Assembly (NCBI GenBank): GCA_964344255.1
Contig: CAYFMQ010000016.1
Location: 1-64,000, forward strand
Length of the DNA: 64,000 nucleotides
Direction of reading: 5' to 3'
From: JAJFIE01 sp964344255
GTDB lineage: Bacteria > Pseudomonadota > Alphaproteobacteria > Rhodospirillales > Casp-alpha2
Both the position numbers and the translations under genes were made by a program. Each line of letters opens with the position of its first letter. The stretch's first letter is position 1. The notes beneath the pieces were generated by a model that ran no database searches, was not told the DNA's origin, and saw nothing but the letters and a program-made list of their open reading frames with translations. Positions 8,763 to 17,668 of this stretch are shown one piece after another.

Positions 8763-10076
8763 TTATTCTCCGTCTTTCGTTTCGTTGTCATCCTTGTCCG
8801 TTTGACCGGAGGATGAATGTAACCTGAACAGTCGGTCAACGGCCGCCTCCATGGCGTGAAGCCCGGAAGGGCCATCAGCATCGGCGGCGATTTCACGCAT
8901 CACTTCGCTCGGCGCATGCAACAGCCGGTTGATCAGCAGATGGGTCGCCTTCTCCGCGTCACCTCCCGCATCGGCCAATGCCTGTTCCCGCAAGTCCTCC
9001 ACGTGCTGGCGCAGCTTGTTCAGGGCGGGCACGGCTGCCCGTTCCGAGCGCGAGCGGTTAAAGGCCATGACTTCCTGCTCGATGATGAGCCCGGCCTGTT
9101 CCGATGCGTTTTCGCGGTGATTCAGGCCTTCCATGGCGATCCTTTCCAGATCGCCGATATCATAGAGGAACGCTTCATCGATCTTGTTCACCGCCGGATC
9201 GACATCGCCCGGCAACGCCAGATCGATAATGAACACCGGTTTCCGCCGCCGGCTTTTTATGGCGGCATGGACCATGTCGGTGTTGAGGGTGTGCTCGCGT
9301 TTCCCCACGGAAGTAATCACGATATCGGCCTGAACCATTTCATCCGCAAGGTTTTCCATGGCGGCGGAATGGCTGGACAGCCGCCTGGCGGCGGCCTTGG
9401 CCCGCTCCGTCATGGGATGCATGGCCGTGATGAAACCAAGACCGGCGTTGACCAGTTGGCTGGCGACCAGCTCACCCATATCACCGTCACCGATCAGGAT
9501 GCCGCGCGCCTTATCGAGGCTTCCCTGAATATCGCGCGCCAACTGCACGGCGGCCGATGCGATGGATACCGGCCGTTCGCCGATTGCCGTTTCCGTGCGC
9601 ACACGCTTCGACGCGCCGTACGACGCCTGCAGGATCGTTTCCATAGCGCCGGTTATCATTCCTGCATCCCTGGCGATCCGGTGGGCTGCCTTGACCTGCC
9701 CCAATACCTGCGGCTCACCGATTACCTGGCTCTCCAATGACGCCGCAACCCTGAACATATGCCTGAGCGCCGATTCACCGGACAAGGTATAGAGCTGATC
9801 CAGGATGTCATCAAAAGGCATTTCCGCTTGCCGGGAAAAGCCCTGGTGAATGATCGTTTCAGCTTTAACCGGGTCGTCGTGGACACAGTGGACCTCGACC
9901 CTGTCGCAGGTGGACAGGACAATTGCCTCAGGAAGCCCTTCATCCCTGAGGTTGCTCAGGAATGCCGGGATCAGCGGGTCTTCCACAAACAGACGATCCC
10001 GCAACGCCATGGAACTGGAACGGTGATTGGCGCCGATAACAATAGGCAGCAGACGGGTGTTCGATTGGTCCGGCAT
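8763..10076 (-). CDS. hemA: Glutamyl-tRNA reductase HemA
   Basis: Reduces glutamyl-tRNA(Glu) with NADPH to glutamate-1-semialdehyde, the first step of the C5 route to tetrapyrroles. The catalytic cysteine is in LSTCDRVEV (Cys57), where most family members have STCNR, so the neighbouring Asn is Asp here. A nucleotide-binding segment (IGDGDMGELVASQL) and a C-terminal dimerisation helix region follow. The ATG at 10076, 4 nt after the hisS stop, gives 437 aa; the upstream extension is arginine-rich and unlike the family. Many alphaproteobacteria use the ALA synthase route, so a C5-type enzyme is informative for lineage. It is tightly packed between hisS and prfA. Confidence 0.93.
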   Translation of the reverse strand: MPDQSNTRLLPIVIGANHRSSSMALRDRLFVEDPLIPAFLSNLRDEGLPEAIVLSTCDRVEVHCVHDDPVKAETIIHQGFSRQAEMPFDDILDQLYTLSGESALRHMFRVAASLESQVIGEPQVLGQVKAAHRIARDAGMITGAMETILQASYGASKRVRTETAIGERPVSIASAAVQLARDIQGSLDKARGILIGDGDMGELVASQLVNAGLGFITAMHPMTERAKAAARRLSSHSAAMENLADEMVQADIVITSVGKREHTLNTDMVHAAIKSRRRKPVFIIDLALPGDVDPAVNKIDEAFLYDIGDLERIAMEGLNHRENASEQAGLIIEQEVMAFNRSRSERAAVPALNKLRQHVEDLREQALADAGGDAEKATHLLINRLLHAPSEVMREIAADADGPSGLHAMEAAVDRLFRLHSSSGQTDKDDNETKDGE

Positions 10077-10080
10077 GGCG

Positions 10081-11325
10081 CTACCGATACCGGGCGAGGT
10101 GTTCCTCCAGAGCCGAGAAGGAAACCTCCGTCTGCTCGCCCGTCTCCATATCGCGGACCGTGACTCCGTCACGGGCCAACTCGTCATCGCCGATCATCAG
10201 CACGGCAACGGCGCCGGCCTTGTCGGCGCGCTTCATGCGCTTCTTCATGTTGCCGGTGTAGCCGAAATCGACAGCGTGTCCGGCGTGGCGGAGCTGGTTC
10301 GCCAACTTGAAGGATACGTCGAACGCAGCGTCACCGACCGGCACGATAGATACGGGCCTGAACTCGGCGACCGGTTCATCGACCATCATGGACAGGCGCT
10401 CGATACCCGCCGCCCAGCCGACGCCCGGCGTCGATGGGCCGCCCATCTGCTCGCTCAAACCGTCGTAACGGCCACCACCCATGACCGTGCCCTGGGAGCC
10501 CAGTTCCGTCGTCGTGAACTCGAAAGCCGTATGGCAGTAATAGTCCAGGCCGCGCACCAGGCGGGAATTCAACTCGTAGGCTATGCCGATCTGGTTCAGC
10601 CGCTCCTGCACGGTATCGAAGAACTGTCGGGATTCGTCATTCATGCAATCGGCCATGTCGGGTGCATCGGCGATGATCTCGCGGTCTTTCTCGTCCTTCG
10701 AATCCAGAATTCGCATGGGATTCTTCGCCAGTCGCTCGCGGCTGTCCGCCGACAGGCTGTCTTCATAACGGCTCAAGTACTCAACCAGCTTGTCTCGGTA
10801 GGAATGCCGGCTATCCATATCGCCCAGGGTATTCAGTTCCAGCGTCGTGCGCCCGAGAACGCCGAGTTCTTCCAGAATGTGCGCGCCGACGGCCAACATC
10901 TCCACATCCGCCATCGGGTCCGCCATGCCGATCAGTTCCGCATTCAACTGGTGGAACTGGCGCTGGCGGCCTTTCTGGGGCCGCTCGTAGCGGAACATGG
11001 GGCCGTGGGAAAACAGCCGGCAGGGCGCATTTTGCTGCATGCCGTTGGAATGAAAGGCCCGCATGACGCTGGCGGTGTTTTCGGGCCGAAGCGTGATGGA
11101 ATCGCCGCCCTTGTCCTCGAAGGTATACATCTCCTTCGTCACCACGTCCGAGGTGTCGCCAAGGGTGCGGGAAAACACGTTGGTGAACTCGAAGATCGGC
11201 GTGGCGATTTCCTCGAAGCCGTAACGCGCGGTTACCCGGCTGGCAACGTCAACGACCTTGCGGTGGCGGCGCATCGCATCGGCAAATAAATCGTGTGTAC
11301 CCCGAACGGGTTGAAGAGATGACAT
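10081..11325 (-). CDS. hisS: Histidyl-tRNA synthetase
   Basis: Class II synthetase that charges tRNA(His). The N-terminus QPVRGTHDLF is the family signature, class II motif 2 is in MFRYERPQKGRQRQFHQ, the histidine-specific LVRGLDYY motif lies near residue 270, and a C-terminal anticodon-binding domain ends the 414-aa protein. The ATG at 11325 has AGGAAA about 9 nt upstream and is 14 bp after the ispG stop. It is followed at 4 nt by hemA. Confidence 0.97.
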   Translation of the reverse strand: MSSLQPVRGTHDLFADAMRRHRKVVDVASRVTARYGFEEIATPIFEFTNVFSRTLGDTSDVVTKEMYTFEDKGGDSITLRPENTASVMRAFHSNGMQQNAPCRLFSHGPMFRYERPQKGRQRQFHQLNAELIGMADPMADVEMLAVGAHILEELGVLGRTTLELNTLGDMDSRHSYRDKLVEYLSRYEDSLSADSRERLAKNPMRILDSKDEKDREIIADAPDMADCMNDESRQFFDTVQERLNQIGIAYELNSRLVRGLDYYCHTAFEFTTTELGSQGTVMGGGRYDGLSEQMGGPSTPGVGWAAGIERLSMMVDEPVAEFRPVSIVPVGDAAFDVSFKLANQLRHAGHAVDFGYTGNMKKRMKRADKAGAVAVLMIGDDELARDGVTVRDMETGEQTEVSFSALEEHLARYR

Positions 11326-11339
11326 ATAGTATTTCCTGG

Positions 11340-12611
11340 CTATTCCGCCGCGTTTGAGGATGTATCAGTATCCGAAGAACCGTATCGTTTCACGACATAA
11401 TTTTCGACGATCTCCTTGAAGGCTTCGGCAATGCCTTCGCCGCGCAGGGTCGTGACCTTCTCGCCATCGACAAAGACAGGCGCCGAGGGCGTTTCCCCGG
11501 TACCCGGCAGGCTGATGCCGATGTCGGCGTGCTTGCTTTCACCGGGCCCGTTGACGATGCAGCCCATGACGGCGACGTTCAGCGTTTCCGATCCCGGATA
11601 GGATTCACGCCATTCCGGCATGCGATCACGCAGGTAATCCTGGATGGTCTTGGCCAGTTCCTGGAACACCGTGCTGGTGGTCCGCCCGCATCCCGGGCAG
11701 GCCGTGACCAGCGGCGTAAAGGACCTGAGTCCCATGGTTTGCAGCATTTCCTGGGCGACGATGACTTCCTGCGTGCGGTCCCCGCCGGGTTCCGGCGTCA
11801 GGGACACCCGGATGGTGTCGCCGATGCCTTCCTGCAACAGCACCGCCATGGCGGCCGTCGAGGCGACGATGCCCTTGGAGCCCATGCCCGCTTCCGTCAG
11901 GCCCAGGTGCAACGCGTGATCGCCACGCGACGCCATGTCGCGGTAAACGGAGATGAGGCTTTGCACGTCGCTCACCTTGCACGACAGGATGATGCGGTCC
12001 CGCCCGAGGCCCAGTTCCTCGGCCCGTTGGGCGCTGGCGATGGCGGACGTCACAAGCGCGTTTTCCAGCACAGATTCGGCGCTCGCCGGCTCCGGCAACG
12101 CCGCGTTCTCATCCATCAGGTGCGCCAGCAGCTCCTGGTCCAGGCTGCCCCAGTTGACGCCGATGCGGACCGGCTTGCCGTACTCGATGGCTTTTTCGAT
12201 CATGGCGGAAAACTGCCTGTCGCGCTTTTCCCTGAAACCCACGTTGCCGGGGTTGATCCGGTACTTATCCAGCGCCTCGGCGCAGGCGGGATGCTTTTCC
12301 AGCAGGCTGTGGCCGATATAGTGGAAATCGCCGACCAGAGGGACGGCGATGCCCTGGCGCGCCACGGCGTCGCGGATATGGGGAACGGCGGCGGCGGCTT
12401 CCTCGCGGTCGACCGTAATGCGGACAAGTTCCGAGCCGGCCTGTGAAAGCTGGATAATCTGTTCGACGGTCGCCTCGATATCCGCCGTGTCCGTGTTGGT
12501 CATGGACTGAACGGCGATGGGTGCGCCGCCGCCGATCACCACGGGATTAACCGCGCCTATACGAACTGACTGGCTTTCGCGTCGCTGGATCGGGTGGGGC
12601 GTTGCCGCCAT
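11340..12611 (-). CDS. ispG: 4-hydroxy-3-methylbut-2-enyl diphosphate synthase IspG
   Basis: Iron-sulfur enzyme of the methylerythritol phosphate pathway that converts MEcPP to HMBPP. Cysteines for the 4Fe-4S cluster are visible in CPGCGRTTSTVFQ and MGCIVNGPGE. The TIM-barrel N-terminal part opens with the conserved IGGGAPIAVQSMTNTDT. The ATG at 12611 has GAGG 7 nt upstream and is preferred over the frame-extending ATG at 12647. 423 aa. It is probably the first gene of the operon ispG-hisS-hemA-prfA-prmC. It faces away from the iron cassette across about 250 bp. Confidence 0.96.
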   Translation of the reverse strand: MAATPHPIQRRESQSVRIGAVNPVVIGGGAPIAVQSMTNTDTADIEATVEQIIQLSQAGSELVRITVDREEAAAAVPHIRDAVARQGIAVPLVGDFHYIGHSLLEKHPACAEALDKYRINPGNVGFREKRDRQFSAMIEKAIEYGKPVRIGVNWGSLDQELLAHLMDENAALPEPASAESVLENALVTSAIASAQRAEELGLGRDRIILSCKVSDVQSLISVYRDMASRGDHALHLGLTEAGMGSKGIVASTAAMAVLLQEGIGDTIRVSLTPEPGGDRTQEVIVAQEMLQTMGLRSFTPLVTACPGCGRTTSTVFQELAKTIQDYLRDRMPEWRESYPGSETLNVAVMGCIVNGPGESKHADIGISLPGTGETPSAPVFVDGEKVTTLRGEGIAEAFKEIVENYVVKRYGSSDTDTSSNAAE

Positions 12612-12786
12612 TTCTAACCTCTTTTTCACCGGGGTCTGTGAGAACATGTGATTCTAGCGCATATCCCGGCAATTCACCCGGTTATTTGACGCAAGCGGAC
12701 GAGTCGGTCAACGGTAAGGTTTGAATTTTTTTAACGTCGGTAATTTTCTACTTGCGAACAATTCTCAACAATGATATTTGAAATTT

Positions 12787-12805
12787 GCAATTAATAATCA
12801 TTCGC
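12787..12805 (+). promoter_or_regulatory. Fur-like box upstream of the imelysin cassette
   Basis: The 19-mer GCAATTAATAATCATTCGC matches the E. coli Fur consensus at 13 of 19 positions by my count and is an imperfect palindrome (about 12 of 18 paired positions). It ends about 55 bp before the irpA start, in a strongly AT-rich segment, a usual location for a Fur operator. Alphaproteobacteria may instead use RirA or Irr. Confidence 0.5.
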
Positions 12806-12859
12806 ATTTAGATGAAATTCAATACATTCCATTCAGGAATTGCCCAACGAGGAGTAAAC

Positions 12860-14149
12860 ATGAAATTCAAGGTATTGAAACTTGGCGTCACGGCATGTGC
12901 CATCGCTGTTTTTGCAACAACCCAGGTCCCGGTAGCTAACGCCGGATCAGATGCCAGCGCAGTGGTCCAGACTTATGCTGACATCGCTCAGGCCATGTAT
13001 TCCGACGCTCTGGTAACAGCTATCGATCTGAAATCCACCGTGGATCAGCTGATTGCAGAGCCCACCGAACAGAACCTGAGCGCTGCCCGTAAGGCTTGGG
13101 TTAACGCCCGCGTGCCATACCAGCAAACCGAAGGTCTGCGCTTCGGCAATGCAATGGTTGACGATTGGGAAGGCAAGGTGAACGCTTGGCCGCTTGATGA
13201 AGGCCTGATTGATTATGTGGACGCCAGTTACGGTACGTCATCCGATGAAAATCCCTCCTACACCCTGAACGTCATCGCCAACACCAGCCTTCAGATCGGC
13301 CCGGACACCATTGACGCCCGTGAAATTACACCGGAGCTTCTGTCTGGTAGCTTGCAGGAAGCGCAAGGCGTCGAAGCCAACGTAGCAACAGGATACCACG
13401 CCATTGAGTTTCTGCTCTGGGGCCAGGACCTGAACGGAACCGGGCCGGGAGCTGGGAACCGTCCGGCCAGTGACTTCAATGCCAACGCCTGCACCGGCGG
13501 TAATTGCGAGCGTCGCGCAGAATACCTCGTCGCCGCTACGGACTTATTGATCAGCGATTTGCGTGAAATGGTCGCCGCCTGGGATGCCGACGGCGCCGCC
13601 CGTGCCGATATCGCGGGCAAATCCGGCAACGACGCCTTAGCCACCATTCTCACCGGCCTGGGTAGTCTGTCTTACGGTGAACTAGCCGGCGAACGAATCA
13701 AGCTGGGCCTGATCCTGCACGACCCGGAAGAAGAGCACGACTGCTTTTCCGATAACACACACAACTCCCACTACTACGACCAGGTCGGCATGATCGCTCT
13801 CTACAACGGCACTTACACACGCGTCGACGGCTCGACTGTTTCCGGAGCATCCCTGAAGGACCTTGCCGCATCGAAAGCTTCGGGCGCCAACGCCAAGCTT
13901 GTCGCGCTAATGTCCGAGACCCTGGACAAGATGCAGGTCATGAAAGACAACGCCGACAGCGGCACGATGGCCTATGACCAGATGATTGGTGAAGGCAATG
14001 TCGCCGGTAATAAGGTCATCCAGGATGTTGTCGATGCCCTGGTCGCGCAAGCCAAAGGCATCGAGGCGTTGGTAGCCGCGTTGGGAATTAACATTTCCGT
14101 TGAAGGCTCCGACAGTCTGGACAACCCGTCGAGTATCGACAACGGCTAA
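12860..14149 (+). CDS. irpA: Imelysin family protein, IrpA-like (M75)
   Basis: Predicted periplasmic iron-regulated protein of the imelysin (M75) superfamily, linked in other bacteria to iron uptake; the old peptidase assignment is doubtful for the superfamily. A signal peptide spans about residues 1-28 (cleavage near VANAG). Two helical bundle repeats follow. The GxHxxE motif is GYHAIEFLLWGQD (His180, Glu183), and the following NGTGPGAGNRP segment is typical of IrpA proteins. The ATG at 12860 has GAGGAG 6 nt upstream. 429 aa. It heads a plus-strand cassette of five genes behind a Fur-like box and is opposite in orientation to the housekeeping genes on both sides. Confidence 0.88.
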   Translation: MKFKVLKLGVTACAIAVFATTQVPVANAGSDASAVVQTYADIAQAMYSDALVTAIDLKSTVDQLIAEPTEQNLSAARKAWVNARVPYQQTEGLRFGNAMVDDWEGKVNAWPLDEGLIDYVDASYGTSSDENPSYTLNVIANTSLQIGPDTIDAREITPELLSGSLQEAQGVEANVATGYHAIEFLLWGQDLNGTGPGAGNRPASDFNANACTGGNCERRAEYLVAATDLLISDLREMVAAWDADGAARADIAGKSGNDALATILTGLGSLSYGELAGERIKLGLILHDPEEEHDCFSDNTHNSHYYDQVGMIALYNGTYTRVDGSTVSGASLKDLAASKASGANAKLVALMSETLDKMQVMKDNADSGTMAYDQMIGEGNVAGNKVIQDVVDALVAQAKGIEALVAALGINISVEGSDSLDNPSSIDNG

Positions 14150-14178
14150 AGCCCGAAAGTATTGCACCAAATCTCCTG

Positions 14179-14211
14179 GGGGCCGGGCGAGCCGGTTTAT
14201 TGCTCGGCCCC
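14179..14211 (+). terminator. GC-rich hairpin between irpA and the di-heme peroxidase
   Basis: GGGGCC (14179-14184) pairs with GGCCCC (14206-14211), and GAGC (14189-14192) with GCTC (14202-14205), leaving a short bulge. Only a weak T stretch (ATTTGTT) follows. It may partly terminate or protect the irpA message, so that irpA is made in excess over the genes behind it. Confidence 0.4.
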
Positions 14212-14234
14212 ATTTGTTGCAACATAAAACGATC

Positions 14235-15389
14235 ATGAAACGCATAGCTTTCTCAACCCTGTCCGCTTTTCTGATATCCGCCTTCATGGGCCTGCCGTTC
14301 CATTTGCATGCAGCGTCCTTGAACAAGGCTGAACTGGGTCGTGAGCTGTTCTTTGACGTAAACCTCTCGAAAAACCGGACGCAATCCTGCTCAACCTGCC
14401 ATGACCCGGATTACGGTTTTATCGATATTCGACCCAATGGAGCCGAGGACGCCGTATCTATGGGCGATGATGGAGAATCCCTGGGAGACCGCAATGCGCC
14501 GACTGCATCCTATGCCAGCATCACGCCGCCGTTCTCACAGACCAAGGACGGCAAATACCGAGGCGGACAATTCCATGACGGGCGCGCTTCCAGCCTGGCG
14601 GATCAGGCTGAAGGCCCGCCCCTGAACCCCATTGAAATGGGCATGGAGAGTAAGCAGGGCGTCGTCAAGCGGCTGCTTGAAAACGAGGCTTATGTGGAAG
14701 CCTTCAAGGCTAATTACGGCGAGGATATATTCAACAATATCGATAACGCCTATGCCGCCATGGCGGAAAGCATCGCAGCCTTTGAACAAACGGATTTTTT
14801 CGCCCCGTTCGATTCCAAATACGACCGATACATTCGGGGTGAGTACAAGATGACAAAGGAAGAGCAACTGGGTATGACCCTGTTCTTTTCAAACCAGTTC
14901 ACCAACTGCAATCAATGCCATCAGTTGAAAAAATTTGCCGAGTCGGAAGGCGAAACCTTCACCAACTACGAATATCATAATATCGGCGTGCCAGTGAATG
15001 AGCTGGCCCGTTCCGTAAATGGCGTCGCCGAAGATCATGTGGACGGCGGTTTATTGGACAATCCTGCAGTGACCGACAACGCCCAGCGCGGAAAATTCAA
15101 GACATCTACCCTGCGCAACATCGCTGTCACCGGTCCTTACATGCATAACGGCGTTTTCAAGAACCTGGAAACCGTGGTGCGTTTCTACAACAAGTTCAAT
15201 TCCAAGTCTCAGGCGGCGCATATCAATCCAGAAACCGGCAAACTGTGGGGAGAGCCGGAAGTCGGAGAAACCATTTCCCTGAAAGAACTGCAAATCGGCA
15301 ACGCCCTGGACGATAGGCGCATCAAAGCGTTGGTGGTTTTCATGGAAACCCTGACAGATCAACGCTACGAGCACCTGTTGGCGGATTGA
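14235..15389 (+). CDS. Di-heme cytochrome c peroxidase (CcpA/MauG superfamily)
   Basis: Predicted periplasmic di-heme enzyme that reduces peroxide or oxidises a protein or metal partner. A signal peptide covers about residues 1-26 (LISAFMGLPFHLHA). Two c-type heme sites are present: CSTCH (52-56) and CNQCH (225-229). The GPYMHNG motif (Met303) corresponds to the methionine ligand of the high-potential heme of classical peroxidases, rather than the tyrosine of MauG. FHDGRA lies at about 113-118. 384 aa from the ATG at 14235; frame-extending residues upstream are not signal-like. Its stop overlaps the start of the next gene (ATGA, 15386-15389), so the two di-heme proteins are probably translated together. 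Confidence 0.88.
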   Translation: MKRIAFSTLSAFLISAFMGLPFHLHAASLNKAELGRELFFDVNLSKNRTQSCSTCHDPDYGFIDIRPNGAEDAVSMGDDGESLGDRNAPTASYASITPPFSQTKDGKYRGGQFHDGRASSLADQAEGPPLNPIEMGMESKQGVVKRLLENEAYVEAFKANYGEDIFNNIDNAYAAMAESIAAFEQTDFFAPFDSKYDRYIRGEYKMTKEEQLGMTLFFSNQFTNCNQCHQLKKFAESEGETFTNYEYHNIGVPVNELARSVNGVAEDHVDGGLLDNPAVTDNAQRGKFKTSTLRNIAVTGPYMHNGVFKNLETVVRFYNKFNSKSQAAHINPETGKLWGEPEVGETISLKELQIGNALDDRRIKALVVFMETLTDQRYEHLLAD

Positions 15390-16594
15390 TGACCCCGAAA
15401 CGATACATCTTAACTTCTTTGGCGGTGGCGGCGCTGGGAATGGCCTTCGCATCCGGTTCGGGAGCAGTCCATGGAGATGAGTTGGATTTCGCCATGGGCA
15501 AGGCCCTGTTCGAGCGCATATGGACCCCTGCCCCGGCCTCGACGGACGCAACGGACGGCCTTGGCCCCCTTTTCAATGCCCGCTCCTGTACGGCCTGTCA
15601 TCCAAATGGCAAGCGTGGCGTTTTTACGGAGGACGCTGGCGGACGCATTGGCGGCGCAGGCCTGGTCGTACGCTTTGGCTCGGAGTCCGGTGGAAAGGAT
15701 CCGGTCTATGGTATGCAATTGCAAACCATGGCCGTCCAGGGCCTGCAGCACGAGGGTTTTGCCAGACGCCTGCCGGGAGGAGGCGTTGAGGCAACCGGTT
15801 TGATGTACGGCCTACCCGACCCGGAAACGCGCATGGCCGGGCGGCTTGCTCCTGATCTTCACGGCCTGGGTCTGCTGCAGCGTATACCTGATGAGGATAT
15901 TTTATCCTGGGCGGATGAGGACGACGCCAATCATGACGGTGTTTCCGGTCGGGCAAATCTTACCTATGATATTGACGGGGAACCAAAGATAGGTCGATTC
16001 GGCTGGAAAGCCGGTAAGGCCAGCATTCTGATGCAATCGGCGGAGGCGGTGAGTACGGATGTCGGCTTGTCCAATCCCGTTTACCCACAACACAGTGGGG
16101 ATTGCACAGAAGCACAGTTGCAATGTCTCAACGCCCCTCATGGCGACAGCCCGCATTTCGAAGACCTGGAAATCGACACGCAGATGTTGCACCTGATTGC
16201 AACCTTTGTCGCCAGCCTCCCTCCCAATCCCGCCACGACCGACACTACCGGACTAAAGTTGTTCGAACATACCGGGTGTGCCGCCTGCCACCGCCCTACC
16301 TACACGCTCGCTGACATGGGCGACATTGCACCGTTCACGGACCTGTTGCTTCATGACATGGGTAATGACCTGGTAGATGGCATTGGCGATGCCAGCGCAA
16401 CGGGACGGGAATGGCGCACCGCGCCGCTTTGGGGCTTGAAACAGGCCGAGCGTTTTCTGCATGATGGCCGCGCCACATCCATACGCGACGCAATTGAGCT
16501 TCACGGCGGTGAAGCCAGTGGCGCACGCGACGCTTTCACCACTATGACCGTTGCCGACCAGGAACGGCTATTGGCGTTTCTGAACACTTTATAA
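15386..16594 (+). CDS. Di-heme oxidoreductase, DUF1111 (thiol oxidoreductase-like)
   Basis: Predicted exported di-heme protein of the DUF1111 family, regularly found next to imelysin genes. A signal peptide spans about residues 1-26. Heme motifs are CTACH (68-72) and CAACH (298-302). The C-terminal block FLHDGRATSIRDAIELHGG is the family hallmark. Start ATG overlaps the stop of the preceding peroxidase gene. 402 aa, usual size. Its partner relationship to imelysin suggests electron transfer during iron or heme handling in the periplasm, but no reaction has been seen from sequence alone. Confidence 0.88.
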   Translation: MMTPKRYILTSLAVAALGMAFASGSGAVHGDELDFAMGKALFERIWTPAPASTDATDGLGPLFNARSCTACHPNGKRGVFTEDAGGRIGGAGLVVRFGSESGGKDPVYGMQLQTMAVQGLQHEGFARRLPGGGVEATGLMYGLPDPETRMAGRLAPDLHGLGLLQRIPDEDILSWADEDDANHDGVSGRANLTYDIDGEPKIGRFGWKAGKASILMQSAEAVSTDVGLSNPVYPQHSGDCTEAQLQCLNAPHGDSPHFEDLEIDTQMLHLIATFVASLPPNPATTDTTGLKLFEHTGCAACHRPTYTLADMGDIAPFTDLLLHDMGNDLVDGIGDASATGREWRTAPLWGLKQAERFLHDGRATSIRDAIELHGGEASGARDAFTTMTVADQERLLAFLNTL

Positions 16595-16611
16595 GGCCAC
16601 AAGGAATTACC

Positions 16612-17664
16612 ATGCCCCGGCTTCATGCCCTTACCCCAATTGTTTTGTCTTTATATGCGCTTTTTTCCCTTTCCTCGCCAACGCAGGCCGAGACGGATTA
16701 TATTGCCATCAATACGGCCATCGCCCGCGACATCATTGTCCCCGCCTATAATCGACTCGCTGACGCCGCAACGGCACAGGAGCAGACCTGGACATCCGCA
16801 TGCGCCAATCCGGACAACCAGACACTGACCAAACTTCACTCTGCATACCACCAAACAGCGGATGCGTGGGCTGGGGTTTTCCATTGGAATTTTGGCCCCA
16901 TAACCTTGTTGGTGCGGCGCGACCGAATCTATCATTGGCCTGAACGCCGAAACGCCATCTCCAAAGCGTTAGACGAGCTTCTTTCATCGCCAGATATTGA
17001 ACGCTTGAAACTTGAGAACTTCGTTCACGTATCGGCAGCAGCACAGGGCCTGCCGGCTCTAGAGCGTCTTTTATTCGAATATCCGAATGTTCTGGCAAAC
17101 GGCCCATCGTGCCGTGTGGGAAAAACTATTGCCGCCAATCTGGCCAAAATGACCAACGATACAGCCAGGGAATGGGTGGATGACGTCCTGCCCCTGATCG
17201 AACATGGGGAAAGCCATCCGATTTATTTCGACGCCGGGAAAGCCACCCTCAACAAACTGTTCACGGAACTGCTCACGGGCTATCAAATCATCAATGAGCA
17301 GAAAATCTTGCCCGTTCTCGGCTCCAGCATCGGCAAGGCCCGCCCTAATCTGGCGGAGGCCAGGCGCTCCAACCGCTTCAACCGGAACCTCAAACTAAAT
17401 CTGCAAACCCTGTTTGCGGCGGAAACCGTCATGGCGACCCATTTACCGAGCGATGTTGCCGCGTTCCTGTCTGCCGAGCGCCGGGTCGTGATGGCCATGC
17501 TGGACGCCCTGCCGCCCATTGCCGACGCCGTCTATGACGAAGCGGGCCGCACACAGTACATGGCCTTCACCGATGGCCTCAACGCCCTCCACCTGAAGAT
17601 GATCGAGGCCTATACCGGGCATCTAGGCTTCGTCGTTGGCTTCAACAGCCTGGACGGGGACTAG
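16612..17664 (+). CDS. Second imelysin family protein
   Basis: Predicted periplasmic imelysin-domain protein, distinct from the IrpA-like protein at the head of the cassette. A signal peptide ends near residue 26 (SPTQA). The GLPALERLLFE segment replaces the GxHxxE motif, as in the other common imelysin subfamily. 350 aa. It begins 17 bp after the DUF1111 gene with AAGGAAT as ribosome binding site and is followed 4 nt later by the DUF1513 gene. Pairing of the two imelysin types with a di-heme protein and DUF1513 is a recurring arrangement in proteobacteria. Confidence 0.85.
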   Translation: MPRLHALTPIVLSLYALFSLSSPTQAETDYIAINTAIARDIIVPAYNRLADAATAQEQTWTSACANPDNQTLTKLHSAYHQTADAWAGVFHWNFGPITLLVRRDRIYHWPERRNAISKALDELLSSPDIERLKLENFVHVSAAAQGLPALERLLFEYPNVLANGPSCRVGKTIAANLAKMTNDTAREWVDDVLPLIEHGESHPIYFDAGKATLNKLFTELLTGYQIINEQKILPVLGSSIGKARPNLAEARRSNRFNRNLKLNLQTLFAAETVMATHLPSDVAAFLSAERRVVMAMLDALPPIADAVYDEAGRTQYMAFTDGLNALHLKMIEAYTGHLGFVVGFNSLDGD

Positions 17665-17668
17665 AATC

